From NCBI GenBank assembly GCA_025531455.1, contig JAMYHL010000033.1, positions 248,001 through 312,000 on the forward strand: 64,000 nt of DNA, read 5' to 3'. Under the pieces are notes generated by a model. It did no database searches and was not told the DNA's origin. It worked only from the letters and a program-made list of their open reading frames with translations. A program made the position numbers and the translations under genes. Of the stretch, positions 23,892 through 37,488 are shown one piece after another. Source of the DNA: Apiotrichum sp. Y4204 (Eukaryota > Basidiomycota > Tremellomycetes > Trichosporonales > Trichosporonaceae). How positions within the stretch are numbered: the first letter of the stretch is position 1; every line of letters begins with the position of its first letter.

Positions 23892-26408
23892 TTAGGCACC
23901 ACCGCCGGAACGCTCGACGGGGATCGCGGGCGCGCTGCGGTCGTCCTGCTGCTCGATGTTGGCGAGGTGCGTGAACGCCGATACGATCTGGAGCTCCTTG
24001 AGGCCGGCTGCGATCTGGGATCGTTAGCATACTGCCAATAAACTTTGCATGGGGTTCGCGCCGACTCACATCCAAAAAGTCCTTAAAGTCAATCTCGCCC
24101 TTGCGGCTAAAGTCGACCTCTGCGAGGATCGAGTCGGCAGCGGCGACGTCCGGGGTGTAGCCCATGTTGCGCATGGCGTTGAGCAAGTCGGCACGGGTGA
24201 TGCGCTCGTCGTTGTCAAAGTCGAGCTTGTTGAACTGCTCCTTGAGACGCGCAAGCTCCTTGGGCGAGAAGGCCGAACGCGCGTACACGGCGGCACCCTC
24301 GGCCTGGCGCATACCGTACACACCGAGCTTGCCCTCGCGGGCGACGACCTGGTCGAGGGTGAGGCGGGTCGACTCGGGCAGACCCATCGAGTGGAGGTAC
24401 TTGATCGCCTGGTCAAACTCCTTGCGCTTCGTGCTGCGGTCCCAGCCAAGCTCTTCGCTCATAATGTCGATGATGCGCGGGAGGGCCTCGAGCGTCGCCT
24501 GGACGTTGAGGAACGAGAGACGCGTGCGGCGGCCGATAAAGTCGGTCGCGTGCAGCGCGTACTCGTGGCGCACGGCATAACGCGCCTCGGCCTCGATGTA
24601 CGGGTACAGGCGGTGGAGGCGGGTGCCGTGGATGGGCCACGAAAGGCCGGTGGGGGCCGACATGGACGCGACAGTCCACGCGCGGTCACCGTACGACTCG
24701 GAGAGGTGCTTGGCAACCTCGGTCTCGAGACCAAACTGCTGGATGAGCTTGATGTACATGGTCGGCGTCCATGCGTGGGCGCCGATAAGCTTGATGTGGT
24801 GCGTCTGGCAGGGGCCGTTGGGCTCGAGACGGAACTCCTTGACCGCGGCGTCGACCGTCTCCTCGGCCATGGCGCGGCTATGGGGTGAGCAAGAGTCGAG
24901 AGACCGTTTCCGTCTCCACTCACTAGGTAGTCCACTTGCCGCCGGCAATGGTGAGGAGGCCGCCGGGCGACACGTTGATCATGTGGTTGCGGACGAGGGA
25001 CTGGGTGTTCTTGGCGGCGGGGTCGCGCACAAGGGGACGGATTCCAGACCATGCAGAAAGGACATCACCACGACGGACGGTAATGTCTGAGGAGAGATAG
25101 TTCCTGACCTCGTCGAGGATCCACTGGATCTCGGTCTCGCTGGGGACGGGGTTCTGGCTGACGTTCGCAGGCGAGTCGGTTGTGCCGGCTATGACGTTGC
25201 CCTGCCACGGGAGGAAGAAGATGACACGGCCGTCCGAGGTCGCCGGGTCGAGGAGGCCCATGGTCTTGGGGCCGTAGTAGTTCTGAGTGGTTAGCAGACC
25301 AACAACGTGTGATGAAAACACGAGGGGCGTCAGGCGCACCCGTGCGCTCCCTGGGACTTACCGGGAGGGTAATGTGCACGCCCGAGCTGGGGGCGACAAT
25401 CTCCTGCGTTGTGGGCTCGTCGAGCTTGCGCACGCCGTCGCAGAAGGGGCCAGTTGCATTGATGACGCCGCGGCACTTTACGACAAACTCCTTACCGGTC
25501 TCGCGGTCGACGACAGTGGCCGCGTGGATGCGCATCTCGCCGCCCTTGGCGGGGTCGGGGCGCTTGTGGAGTGCAGTCACCTCGCAGTAGTTGGCGACAA
25601 TGGCGCCGTGCTGCACGGCGGTGGCGACGAGCGACATGTTCATGCGCGCGTCGTTGTGCTGTCCATCATAGTATACAACACCACCGACGAGGCCGTCCTT
25701 CTTGAGCATCGGGAAGGCCTCGAGCGCGCGCGCCGCGCCCATCCAGTACGCCGAGCCCATGTTCTCCTTGCCCGCGAGGAGATCGTACATCTTGCAGCCG
25801 GCATAGTAGTACGGCAGCTGCCACCACGTGTAGATGGGGAGCAGGATGGGGAGCGAGTGGGAGAGGTACGGCGCCGTCTCGAGGAAGATTTTGCGCTCGT
25901 ACAGCGCCTCCCGCACAAGCTTGTACTGCTCATAGTCGAGCTCCATGACCGCCTTCTGGAGGTATCGGACGCCGCCGTGGACGAGCTTTGTGGACTTTGA
26001 CGATGTGCCCGAGGAAAAGTCGTCGCGTTCGACACACGCGACCTTGAGGCCACGGGACGCGGCATCCAGCGCGGTGCCGGATCCAGTCGCGCCGCCGCCG
26101 ACAATGAGGAGATCAAAGACATCCGCGTCGTCGGGGATCTCGATCGGTGCGTCGGTGTGAACAATGCCGGGTGTCGGTCCGCCGACGGTCGTGCGCTGGA
26201 TGAACACGCCGGAGGTGCGCAGGTGGTCCATCATCTGTTGACGCGTCATCGGCGACCACAGCGGGCCCGGACGCCGCTTCGTGACGGGCACAGCGGACTC
26301 GTCGAGCGCGAGCTCGTCCCGCCGCTGCAGGAGGTACGTGCCGGTCGCGACCGTCGCCGCGGCGGTGAGCAGCCCGGCGCGCCGCGAGAACGAGACGGCG
26401 CGGAACAT
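23892..26408 (-). CDS. GUT2: Mitochondrial FAD-dependent glycerol-3-phosphate dehydrogenase
   Basis: Oxidises glycerol-3-phosphate to dihydroxyacetone phosphate at the inner mitochondrial membrane, passing electrons to ubiquinone. Four exons: 26408-25362, 25282-24924, 24877-24070 and 24014-23892, all junctions in frame, giving 778 residues. The N-terminus (MFRAVSFSRRAGLLTAAATVATGTYLLQRR) is a basic presequence plus hydrophobic anchor. FAD motif: DLLIVGGGATGSGTALDAASRG; glycerophosphate-type signatures KLVHGGVRYLQKA and GGLLTIAGGKWTTYRAMAEETV. After the catalytic part come two EF-hand-like loops (FDNDERITRADL near 24200; VDFSRKGEIDFKDF near 24090). Yeast Gut2 (about 650 residues) lacks them; animal GPD2 has them. 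Loop 1 has Asp at ligand positions 1, 3 and 5, loop 2 is degenerate, so calcium control is possible, not shown. Confidence 0.96.
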
Positions 26409-28049
26409 GGCCTAGAGTTGGTAGGATGGTTGATGGGGGGAGTGCGGGCTGCGGAGTGAGCTCGCTGTGATCGTTGCGCTGTGGAACGTGTGGATGTGAG
26501 ATTGGGAAAGGTGGATGGGAGAGAAAAAAGTGAGACACAGGTGCGCTGAGAGAACCCGCCGGCAATGGCTGTCGTGTCCCTGCGCCCAGGCTGGCCATAT
26601 CCCTGCAGTGCAAAGTGTGCGGGGTACTCACCCGCCTGCAGAAAAAAAAATGTTGTGATGGAGATGGAACACTCACTGGGCGCGTCTGTGTCGCGGAAAG
26701 AGCGACGAGGACGTGGATGGGGAGGATGCGGAGATGGATGAGTGGAGAAGACGAGAAGAGTCGACGACGACGCACGCAAACTGTGGGATGCATGTGCTAC
26801 ACACACACTACAAGCGAGGATATTTATACGTAGGCTAAAACGACCCACTCACGCACCGACAATGTCGTAACCACCTCTGTCTCTTTTTTTCTTCTACCCT
26901 GGCATAATAACATATCATCGTGCATACGCGCGTATCGGCAGTCGGCAGATTATACTCCGCCTGCTGCGAAAGCGCTGCGATCCCCTGCGATCCCCTGCGA
27001 GCTCCACATTGCCATACAGGAACACCGGGTCGCGGCTAGGGCTCGGCATTGCTCGTGACGACACAGACAGGCAGGGACAAACAGCCCTCAGGAGAGGACA
27101 ATGTACAATGTCGGTGGACTGTCGGCCTGTCGGGCCGGGGTCTCTGTAGCTCTGTGCCTGGGTGTGGTCCTGAACAAGTTGGGAATATGACGCTGGTGTG
27201 ATAAAAACGATCCTGGCATAAATCCTGGCATGTCCTGGGCCATCGTGCGCCGCATGACACGTCGCGCGTCGTAGCCGCGGCCGGGTACATGCACAGTCAT
27301 GCGGTATCGGCAATGGCACGGGCAAGGTTGGGGATAGCCCGGGCAAGGTTGGGGATGGCGCCGGCAGAGTTGGGGATGGCTGTCACTAGTGGGTCAGAGG
27401 TTGGGGATGGACGAGATAGCATATATATCATGGTTGGGAATCTGTTGTTGGTGCATGTGTCGTGCTCGTCGCGGTCGCGGTCGCGCGTCGAGTCGTCTGC
27501 TAGTTTGCTCCATTGTGCATCCATCCACCTGTCCATCCCCAGATACACACATCCACACGATCCTTGCCCTCCCATCTCGGCCCCATGCATCCCTGTATCT
27601 CCCTACATGCGCAATCCTGTCTTTCCCTCTGTGCATCCCCAGTCTCTCGCGCGTTCTTCTTTACCCGCAGATTATGAACCAAAGGGCCCTGTGAAGGGAT
27701 ACCATGCTGCGTCAACACTCATAAACAGCGTACCGAGCGACGTGCTCGGTGTCCTCGATGTCCTCGGTGTGTACGGTGTGTACGATCGCTCGATCGCAGC
27801 TGCCAGCGATCGTGTGAGGCGGATGCGCGACCTCACGCACATGATCCCCCATTATCCCCCCTCCTGTCCTCACCTCCAGCACGTCGGCGCTCACCGCCGG
27901 CTCACACAACCGACATCCAGCCTCGCTTGACCCCCAACGCCATCCTGCTATCCTATAAAATGCATCTAGCGACCATATTCACCTCAACAATTGTGCTAGT
28001 CTTCCCGTATCCCCCCTCCTACCGCACTCGCGCACTCGCGCACTCGGCA
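26409..28049. other. Intergenic region between GUT2 and NIC96
   Basis: About 1.6 kb. It holds the GUT2 promoter and 5' UTR (an A-rich AGAAAAAAAAATG run near 26640, on the + strand) and the 3' flank of the nucleoporin gene. A 21-base minisatellite lies at 27316-27378. A long open frame on the + strand here starts inside that repeat and has no domain, so I do not call it a gene. Confidence 0.55.
27316..27378. repeat. 21-bp minisatellite, three units
   Basis: Three adjacent units: GCACGGGCAAGGTTGGGGATA-like (27316-27336), GCCCGGGCAAGG.. (27337-27357) and GCGCCGGCAGAG.. (27358-27378), each ending TTGGGGAT(A/G). A fourth, diverged GGTTGGGGATGG follows near 27399-27410. Noncoding, between GUT2 and NIC96. 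Confidence 0.85.
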
Positions 28050-30962
28050 CTAGAAAAACGCACTCATGCTCGACAGCTGGCGGTACACGTCTGGACCCAG
28101 GCGGAGCCGCAGCGTGCTCGCAAACTGGATCAGACACTGCGCCATGTGCTTGTACGCCTGCAGCTGGGCCATGCGCCCGTGGTCGCCGTACGGACTGTCC
28201 TTGAGCGCCTGGCTCAGGCGGTGCAGGCACTTCATCGTCGTCACAATCACGTCGTCGAGATTCGACACCACCGGAGAGTCGAGCATGTCGCGGAACCGCT
28301 GCGCGTACCGCGCAATGCTCGCCGTGTCGTTGTCCAGCGGCAGAAGTCCTGTCGAGCGCAGCGTCTCGAGCGCGAGATCAGGCCGGTCCGCAGCGTACTG
28401 TCCCATCGCGTGCTTGAGCTTGAGCAGTGTCTCGAGCGTGTCCCATCCCTTCTGAGAGATGCGCGAGCGCTTTGCAAAGTCGTGCGCGTACACGTCGTGT
28501 ACGCGGGCCGCGAGTCCCTCGAGGTCAGTTGCGCCGCCAAACGCCCCGCTCAGCCCGATATGCGGCGTCGTCGACGGGTCCGCTGCCGAGCCCTGCCCCA
28601 GGCTGTGGCCCAGTGCGCGGTTCACAGCGTCGACCACCTTGTCGTATGCGCCCGCGAGGTGGTAGAGTTCCACCGAGTCGGCGAGGGCAGAGTCGTGTGC
28701 CGCCTGGTCCGCGGCAGCCATCACCACAGAGCTCAGGTACTCGTTGTCGTCCTTGAGGCCGAGGAGCTGGAGGTTGTTCTCCACAAGGCCCGGTTCCTTG
28801 GACCCATCCGCGCGTACGGAGCCAAGGAGCTTGGACCACGACCGCGAAGCGACAACAATGTCGCGCACGAGGTCCAGTGCCAGTTGCCGCTGTTCCTGTC
28901 CAACAGGCGCGGGTGCGTCCGCTGCCAGCGCGACGAGGTAGGCGTACTGCAGCGCAACCTGCGGCTCGACCTTGTGGAACGGCGCGACGTAGAGCTGGAT
29001 CATGCGCGCAAAGTTGAGGTACGCAATGTCGTTGTCAATCGTGACTGCCGTCAGGAGTGAAACCACACATGTACTCACGGATATCAGCATCAGAGGTCTT
29101 GGCAGGGACGCGGAGGAGGCCATAGTACTGCAGCGCGACGGCAAAGTGCACGGCATCGGTGCGCAGCGCAGGCTTCGAGTAGAGGTATGCGACTGCGCGC
29201 TCAAACTGGGCGGTGAAGAGCAGGAGGTTGAACCATGCAAACGGGCGCGTGCCGTTGGCGTCAAACTTGTCGGCGCCGTACTTGAGCACGACGCGCGCGA
29301 GGTCCGCCAGGTCGTACTGCTCCTGCGGGGCGTCGCCGTCCTTGTTCTCGCGCGTCAGGCCGAGCTGGAACCACACCCAGTCCTCGGTTGTCGCTGCCAC
29401 CTTGGCGATCTTGCGCGAGAGCTCGAATCGGCCAACAAGTTTGTAGAGCGCGTACTTGAACTGGTCGACGGCGGTGTTGTTGCGCACGTGGGCGTTAAAG
29501 TCGTTGTAGAGCTGGTCGCGCTGGGCCTTTGGAAGGCGGCGCTCAGGAGAAGAGAGGTAAGCCTTGAAGCAGCCGGGGAAGGACCAGTCGTCCTTCTTGA
29601 CGTTGTGCTGGTGCGTCTCGACGAGCTGCAACGCCTCGGAAGGGTATCCCGAGCGCAGGAGGTAGTACACCTGAGCCCAGAGCTTGATCCCGCCGACGGT
29701 CTCGGGCTTGTACGCGTCCTGCGACTCCTTGGAGCGGAGCGTGACGTCGACGTACGCGCGCACCTTGTTGGCGATTCCGGGAACGCCGCCGAGCGCCGCC
29801 TCCTTGGGGTTACGTGCGATGGTGTCGTCAATGTGCTTTTCAAAGTCGCGCTCGAGGAACTGACGCGCGCCCATGGAAAGGCGACCCATGAGGAGTACCG
29901 AGGGGTTGGAGCCAGGAGCAGCGAGGTACGGCTTGGCGTACTGGCGCTCGAGCACGGGGACCGCAAGCGAATAGTCCCCGGCAGGGTAGGTGGACGTGGT
30001 ACGGAGGGACGGCTCCTGGCAGAGGTTGGCAAGTATGCGGAACGCAGAGGGCAGCAGCGGGTGCTTCTGGTCGCCCTTGACGGTGGCCTCGAATGCCTGG
30101 CACACCTCGAATGGCTCCTTGCGCAGGCGGTGCTGGTTGAGCGAGTTGACGACCTTTTCGTACTTGATCGCCTTGTTGTGCATCACGAGCCCGCCCTCGC
30201 GCGCCTCGACCGAGCTCTTGCCAAGAGTAGACTGCGCAAGCGGGAAGCGGCGCGTGGACGCGCCGAGACGCGAGCCACCGAGGGCCGACACGCCGAGGGT
30301 CGACGCACCAAGGCGAGAGGATCCCGCACCGTTCGTCGTCTCGGACAGCCGCGCGAGCTCATCGTCCGTGACGCCCAGCTCCTCCTGCAGTACACGCGCC
30401 TTGTCGCTCTCCCACGAAGCAAGGATACGCTGCTGGAACTGGTTCTGGAACGCCTTGACCGTCTGGCGTGAGCACAACTCATAACCGACAACCCACCTTC
30501 TGCCTCTGTACCTCGATACCGCTGAGAATCACCATCTCGTGCCAGTTACGCCCCCAGGCGCCAACGTCCGCGTCTCCGACGGCATACGCTGGTCCAAGGT
30601 CGCCGAGGGGAGCGAGGCGCTTCCGGCGACGCGGCGCGCGCGACGTCTCGCCCGCGGTCGGCAGCTGCGCAATCTCGTGCGTGAGCTGCGAAGTGTTGAT
30701 GCCGAGGTTCGAGAGCAGGATGTGGCTGGGTGTTAGGAATACCTTGACACTTGAAAATAACAACTCACCCATCACCGTGGACTTTGGTGCGCTTCCCGCG
30801 CCCGGCGACCTGCTCGCTCATGCGCTCAATCTCGTCGATGCCGAAGCGGATCTGCGGGAGCTCGGGGTCGTGGTCCGCATCGTTGAGCGCATTCGCCTTT
30901 GCGAGCAGCGAGGAGAGGGTCGTCGGCGCCGCCCGCGGGGCGTAGCCGGATCCAGACTGCAT
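28050..30962 (-). CDS. NIC96: Nucleoporin Nic96/Nup93
   Basis: Scaffold nucleoporin linking the inner ring of the nuclear pore; helical (ACE1 type) and not enzymatic. Start at the ATG at 30962 (MQSGSGYAPRAAPTTL..), in a Ser/Thr/Pro-rich short N-terminus, then ELPQIRFGIDEIERMS. The large second part runs 30470-29075 and holds the family core: YEKVVNSLNQHRLRKEPFEV, SMGARQFLERDFEKHIDDTI, VGGIKLWAQVYYLLRSGY, DQFKYALYKLVGRF and EDWVWFQLGLTREN. After an intron near 29070-29050 the last exon begins IDNDIAYLNFARMIQLYV and ends QLSSMSAFF at 28050. Only a few introns, unusual here. About 900 residues, close to the normal length. Confidence 0.95.
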
Positions 30963-31426
30963 TGGAGTGAGAGTTGTAAGTGGTGATGATGTTGGAGATT
31001 TCGTGGATGTTGGTGTTGGTGTTCGTGGTACAGTCGTAGTAAAAGGGTGTTTGTTGAGCGAGCTCGTCGACAAAAGAAAGTGGATAATGGTATAGTTTAT
31101 TCGGGCCCTCCGTTAAAGACCATCTCTGTGATAATGATATAATGATGCCCGTGCCCTATGCATAACATGGCGAGCAACAGCGGACGAACAGCGAGCATGC
31201 ATGCAATAATAACATCCGCAAGATAGAAGTGTGCATGCATGCAGATACTTGCAGCGCAAGAAAACAGTCGCAGCAACAACAACCAGATCCATTCGCCACC
31301 ACACAGATGTAGCCCGGATCCGAACGTTGCTGTATGACGTCGGAAAAATTGGGCTCCAGCAACTACATATATACCCTTGTCATTTCACTCTCTCACCCTC
31401 ATCTCTACCACCCAACACACGCAATC

Positions 31427-32213
31427 ATGATCCGGCAACCCGGGACGAACATCAAGCTCACGAATGTGTCGATTGTGCGCATGAAAAAGGGCGGCAAGCG
31501 CTTTGAAATCGCGTGCTACAAGAACAAGGTCACCGAGTTCCGGCAGGGCGTCGAGACGGACCTCTCAGAGGTCCTCCAGATCGAACAGGTGTTTACCAAC
31601 GTGCCAAAGGGCCAGGTCGCGAAGAAGGACGACTGGGTCAAGGCTTTCGGCACGGATAATGTCGACAAGGTCATTGAGGAGGTGAGCCGAGCGCTACAAT
31701 GAACGAGAAAACGTATCAGCGACCCCATACTCATTCTAGATTCTCCGCAAGGGCGAGCTGCAGGTCAACAATCTGGAGCGCAACGCCCAGCTCTCCTCCC
31801 TCTCGCGGGAGATTGCGACGCTCATCTCGGAAATGACGGTGGATCCCGCGACTGGACGGCGGCACACGGTCGGCATGGTGGAGAAGGCGCTCGCCGAACT
31901 CGGCTTTAGCGTAAACGGCACCAAGACGGCCAAGGCGCAGGCACTGGACGTCATCAAGACGCTCTCGGCGCCGGGGTCCGTGCTCCCCGTTGAGCGGGTG
32001 CGCATGCGCGTGCGTATCGCCATGCCCGCCAAGGACGGGAAGCGCGTAAAAGACAAGATCCTCGCGCTTGTGGATGAGGTCGAGGAGGAGGATACCGGTG
32101 CCGAGTGGGAAGCCATTGTCAAGATCAACCCGTCGGCGTTCCGCGCTATCGGCGACCTCGTCAGCGACGAGAGTAAAGGCAAGGGACGCGTCGAGTCCAT
32201 GGGCAACGCATAG
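31427..32213 (+). CDS. SDO1: Ribosome maturation protein SBDS/Sdo1
   Basis: Works with the GTPase Efl1 to release eIF6/Tif6 from pre-60S subunits in the cytoplasm, making them competent to join 40S. Two exons, 31427-31681 and 31740-32213, joined by a 58-nt intron in phase 0, giving 242 residues (human SBDS is 250). The N-terminal SBDS domain is clear: [20 protein letters not shown], then [12 protein letters not shown] and [19 protein letters not shown]. Domain II follows in [16 protein letters not shown] with [18 protein letters not shown], and domain III in [21 protein letters not shown]-like CATATATAC lies near 31366, about 60 bp upstream of the ATG. Confidence 0.97.
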
Positions 32214-32333
32214 AGATTGTAGTAGACGGTGCATCATATTCTAATCACACATGGCGGGCTGCCTGCTGTCGGCTCCGACTCCTGCTCGTTTCATATCTAC
32301 ACGCCGCGATCGTATCCTCTCCTATATATACAT

Positions 32334-34009
32334 CTACTTGCTGCGCAGCGCCTGCCAGTCGACATCCTTGCGCTGGCTCGGCGCAGCATCAACAACAACG
32401 CCTGCCTCCTTGAGGCGCATGCGGAGCGTGTTGGCTGCAATGACGCCGGTGATGGCTGTCCCGCGATCGAGGGCGGAGCGGAACGCGTCCGCCCGGGGGT
32501 CCTTCTCGTCGATGGAGAGCACGCGGTTTACAAGGTCAATCCGCACAGGAATCTCGCCCGCTTCAGCGAGGCCGCACAACTCGCGCAGCAGCGCGCCCTC
32601 GTCTGCGCCGAACGCCTCTGCCATTGCCGACACGCGCACGGTCGAGAAAGGAGAAAGGTACTGTACTATGCCGCGTGTGCGGATCTGTGCCAGCAGGCTC
32701 GCCGCGTGCGGTGCGAGGAACGGGTTGAGGACCATGTATGGCTTGGGTCAGTTGGGACTATACGTTGAGATAGCAATTTCACACCCACCTCGGCTTGCTG
32801 CAGGAGACGGAGGGTCTCGCCGTAGCGTGCGTCGACGAATGCGCGGACGAGATCGAGGATATATCCCTGGTGGTCTCCCAGGGCGGCGTGGAAGCTTGCG
32901 CGATCAAGGAGGACGCGGCGGATGTGGTCGCGTCCGCGGGTGGCGAGCGTGCAAATCGCGCAGATGAACGCCACGTCGGGCGAGCTCATCGCCTCGCCGT
33001 CCCATTCGTCCAGGCCGCCCTCCTCGCCCACCTCGCCGAGTTCGCGGGCCGCCTTTGCGTAGTCGTGGTGCGAGAGCGCGACGACCGCGCGGGCAACGCG
33101 CAGCTTGACGACAACAGCACGCCGCGCGGCCTGATTCCGCGCCTCGGCCGCGCGGTTCGCCTGCACCTGCAACGTCGTCATCGTGGACGATACGGGCACA
33201 GCAGAGGTGGTCGGGTACAGCCGGTCGATCATGGCTTCCACCTTGGGTATGTTACCTGAGAGCGGGAGCGGCTCTATAAATGAGAGAGCCGCCTGCGGTC
33301 AGAAAAGCACCCCACTCCCACTCACGTTTATGATTGCGAGGCCGAGCTCGACGTGGTGTGCCGGCCCGGACGAGAACTCGCGCACCTGCTGGAACGCCTT
33401 GAGTGCTGCTGGGAGGTTGCCCTCCTTGAGAGAAAGCTGTGCCATGGCAAGATACGTGAGCTGATGTCAGCTTTGATCCCAAGTGTAAGCTCACCCGAAT
33501 GCTCTCCTTGATCAGATTCGACATGTACCCATTGAGCTCGACGCCGAGACGCGAGGCCTCAGCCTTGGCCGCCGCCTTCGTGTCGTTGACCCAGGCCAGA
33601 TCCGGCTTTCCGGTACGTGCCTCTGGCGTCTCGCTCTCAGACGGCGCATCGCCGTCGAGGTCCATGCCTTCCCCGGCGAGCGCGAGGCAGCGGTGTACCA
33701 TGTTCACGGCGGCAAAGTAGTTGTCCACATCCCATGTGTCCTTTAACAGCGGGATGGCCTGGGAGGCGGCTGAGCGGGCGAGGGCAATGGACTGTGGGGA
33801 CGGGTTGCCGCTGAGTATCGTACGTGCGACCCAGAGAAGACGCGTGATGAGCGCGCGGCCTGATGTGAGCTTGGTCGATGGCTGCCCAGCTCACCCTTGT
33901 AAGTGGACCGGAAGGCCTTCCAGTCAAAAGAGGCGGGGTCCAGACGGTCTACAGACGCAAGAGACGCCGCGGGGAGCGGAGTGTACTCCTTCTTCGGCTG
34001 CGTCTCCAT
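32334..34009 (-). CDS. CSN1: COP9 signalosome subunit 1 (PCI domain)
   Basis: Scaffold subunit of the COP9 signalosome, which removes Nedd8 from cullins. ATG at 34009 (METQPKKEYTPLPAASLAS). Several exons joined by short introns: DRLDPASFDWKAFRSTYKG; TRLLWVARTILSG; DLAWVNDTKAAAKAEASRLG; MAQLSLKEGNLPAALKAFQQ with HHVELGLAIIN; and a long exon (about 33210-32790) ending RAFVDARYGETLRLLQQ. The last exon is the winged-helix end of the PCI domain: RTRGIVQYLSPFSTVRVSAMAEAFG and RIDLVNRVLSIDEKDPRAD, matching CSN1 rather than Rpn7. The closely related proteasome subunit Rpn7 is the alternative. About 480 residues. Confidence 0.82.
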
Positions 34010-34678
34010 TGTGGCTGGGATGAGAGGAGATGCAAAAGTGATGACGGTGAGAGTATTGTTGATGGTGAGCTCAACGACGATGACGGTGGTCGACGGTGCC
34101 GGTGTGGCAGGTACGTAATGTCACGTGACAGAGATCCACGTGGCTCAGAAAGGAGGACTACTAGCTACTAGCTAGCTGTGCTAATGACGGTGGCAATTAT
34201 TAATAGTTTGCTGTTGTACTGGGTATGTGGGGATTAGGAAATTATGAGGGGATGTTTTGGATGGTGCGATGATTTAAGCTGCTGTAGTGTGTTTGCACAG
34301 CTCAGCTTCCACCTCGCCACCGCCGTTGTACAACTTCCTCTGCTCTGATGCCTTTGGAGCTCATCCTCTGTGTGTCGTGCCTCCGCCCCGTCGTGTCCAC
34401 CCTCGAGTCTACTCACTCGCCCCACCCCCAGCCCCTCCTTCCTTCCTTCCTCACCATCACTAGCATCGAGCTCACCACCACTCACATCGAGCACATCACT
34501 GCAACCCACTTCCAGCCTCCGCTCCTGCAACAGCACAACACTCCCCGCATCCCGTTCACCGCCCCGCGCTCTCCACGTACGTCGCCGTCCTCGTCCGTCG
34601 CTCCACCTCAGCGTTCAATCTCTGAAGAGCCACTCTTCCGGACTTTCTAACGCCCAGCACCCGGCTCGCAGCACCACC

Positions 34679-36207
<1,529 letters not shown>

Positions 36208-36490
36208 GCAGACCCGGCTGTTAGCCAGTGTCTTGCGCTACTCTTCGTTTGTTGTGCATTATGCCCGCCGCACTCCCTCGTCCTGAACCGCCCCACCGCA
36301 TTCCCACACCCCTATACACGCGCAGGACGGATATAGCATGCGCGAGGCATGGACTACGCCGCGCCCCTTTCCACTTCTTCCTTTTCTCCCTCTCTTTCTA
36401 TCGCGCCCATCGTTCCCGGCGATGTATTGTACTGATCCGCACGTCTGGCGGGAGATGAACATAGATGACACGACCGGGGCGGAGCGTGAG

Positions 36491-36539
36491 GAAGCGCGTT
36501 GTGGAGAATTCTGATCGAGCGGGAGCAACTACGACTGAC
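36491..36539. repeat. Diverged copy of the 38.9 kb repeat
   Basis: Resembles 38890-38940: GGAGAATTCTGATCGAGC and GGGAGCAACTACGACTGAC here against GGAGAACGCTGATGGAGC and TGGAGCAACAACCACTGAC there. The identity is partial. Read on the - strand both give a SVVVAPA..S.FS peptide frame. Confidence 0.6.
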
Positions 36540-37246
36540 CTGGCTGTACTAATTCTCAAGTGCGCCCTATTACAGTATTCATCATCGATACATCTCCTAT
36601 AACATACAGAGTAACACCTCTTTTTGCACGTGGCGTTGCATCCGTCGTGGCTGCGCCCGAGCGACACTGATATAGCAGAGCCAGAGGAGGGGCTACATCT
36701 GGAGAACCAACAGTTAATGCTGTTCCCTGATGGGGCCTCCAGTGAAGACGTGGCTCAACAATAACGATCGCCCCCCAAGACCAGCCTCACAGAGTTTTTT
36801 CAATTCAGCATTTTGCACCCTCATGTGAACAAAACATATGACAATGCCATTGAAGATACAACCTGGAACAACAGCAAAAAACAGTGGTCTCTTCGTAAAC
36901 GCTCCAGTAATACTCTTGCCCCAATTGTGTGAGTTCCACCAAGCTCAGGAGAACTTTTCTATCTCCGCCTTCTTCTACTACATGCTCAACGCCCAACGAG
37001 CTGGAGTGATCTTTGTTCTGTGGGTGGTACTGAACACCCTACATTCAAAAATGCCTGTTTGGCAAGGGGTTTGTGAGACTAGTAAAGACGCGTGCTAGAC
37101 TTGCACGCCGCCGCAACCCTGGTAACCGCCACGCAAAGGGGAACGCGCACCTGCTGCCACTTGCCTGAGGAAGGTTACTGCCTATGAGGCATGTAAGATT
37201 GTTGCTCACAACACTGGCTCATGCTTATGTCGCTTGCTCCCCTCAG

Positions 37247-37318
37247 GCTCTGTTATATCTGTATCTCGATCGCTCCCCTTGACAGCGAGCGACACTGATA
37301 CAACACTGACATAACAGA
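37247..37318. repeat. Imperfect inverted repeat
   Basis: CTCTGTTAT at 37247-37255 pairs with ATAACAGAG at 37310-37318; inside, CGCTC near 37270 pairs with GAGCG near 37286. A 72-nt hairpin-like element of MITE-remnant type. No target-site duplication is clear. Confidence 0.6.
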
Positions 37319-37464
37319 GTTAGAGAACGACAGCGAGCGATGAGCTGCGAGTGAAAAAAAAGCCTCCTTGCGCAAGCGGCAGCAGACAGGCGTCCTTTGA
37401 CCAGCGGCAGCCAGCGCGATGAGACAGCAACGAGACAGTGGCGAGACAGCAGCAAGTGAATGTG

Positions 37465-37488
37465 TGCCGTGCAACGTTTTGCACGGCA
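37465..37488. repeat. Perfect 10-bp palindrome arms with 4-nt loop
   Basis: TGCCGTGCAA, CGTT, TTGCACGGCA: perfect dyad symmetry within the accessory region. Could be a transposon terminus, a protein site or a stem-loop in RNA; no context decides. Confidence 0.7.

Noticed and set aside
27289..27930. 213-codon open frame on the + strand between GUT2 and NIC96
   Set aside because: Starts inside the 21-bp minisatellite, has a Ser/Pro/His-rich composition and no domain, and overlaps other frames on the - strand.
29002..30471. 489-codon open frame on the + strand
   Set aside because: Exact antisense of the NIC96 main exon; a GC-rich codon shadow, not a gene.
36838..37098. 86-codon frame with a hydrophobic centre (+)
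   Set aside because: Weak composition, no promoter or homologue, within an AT-richer decayed region.
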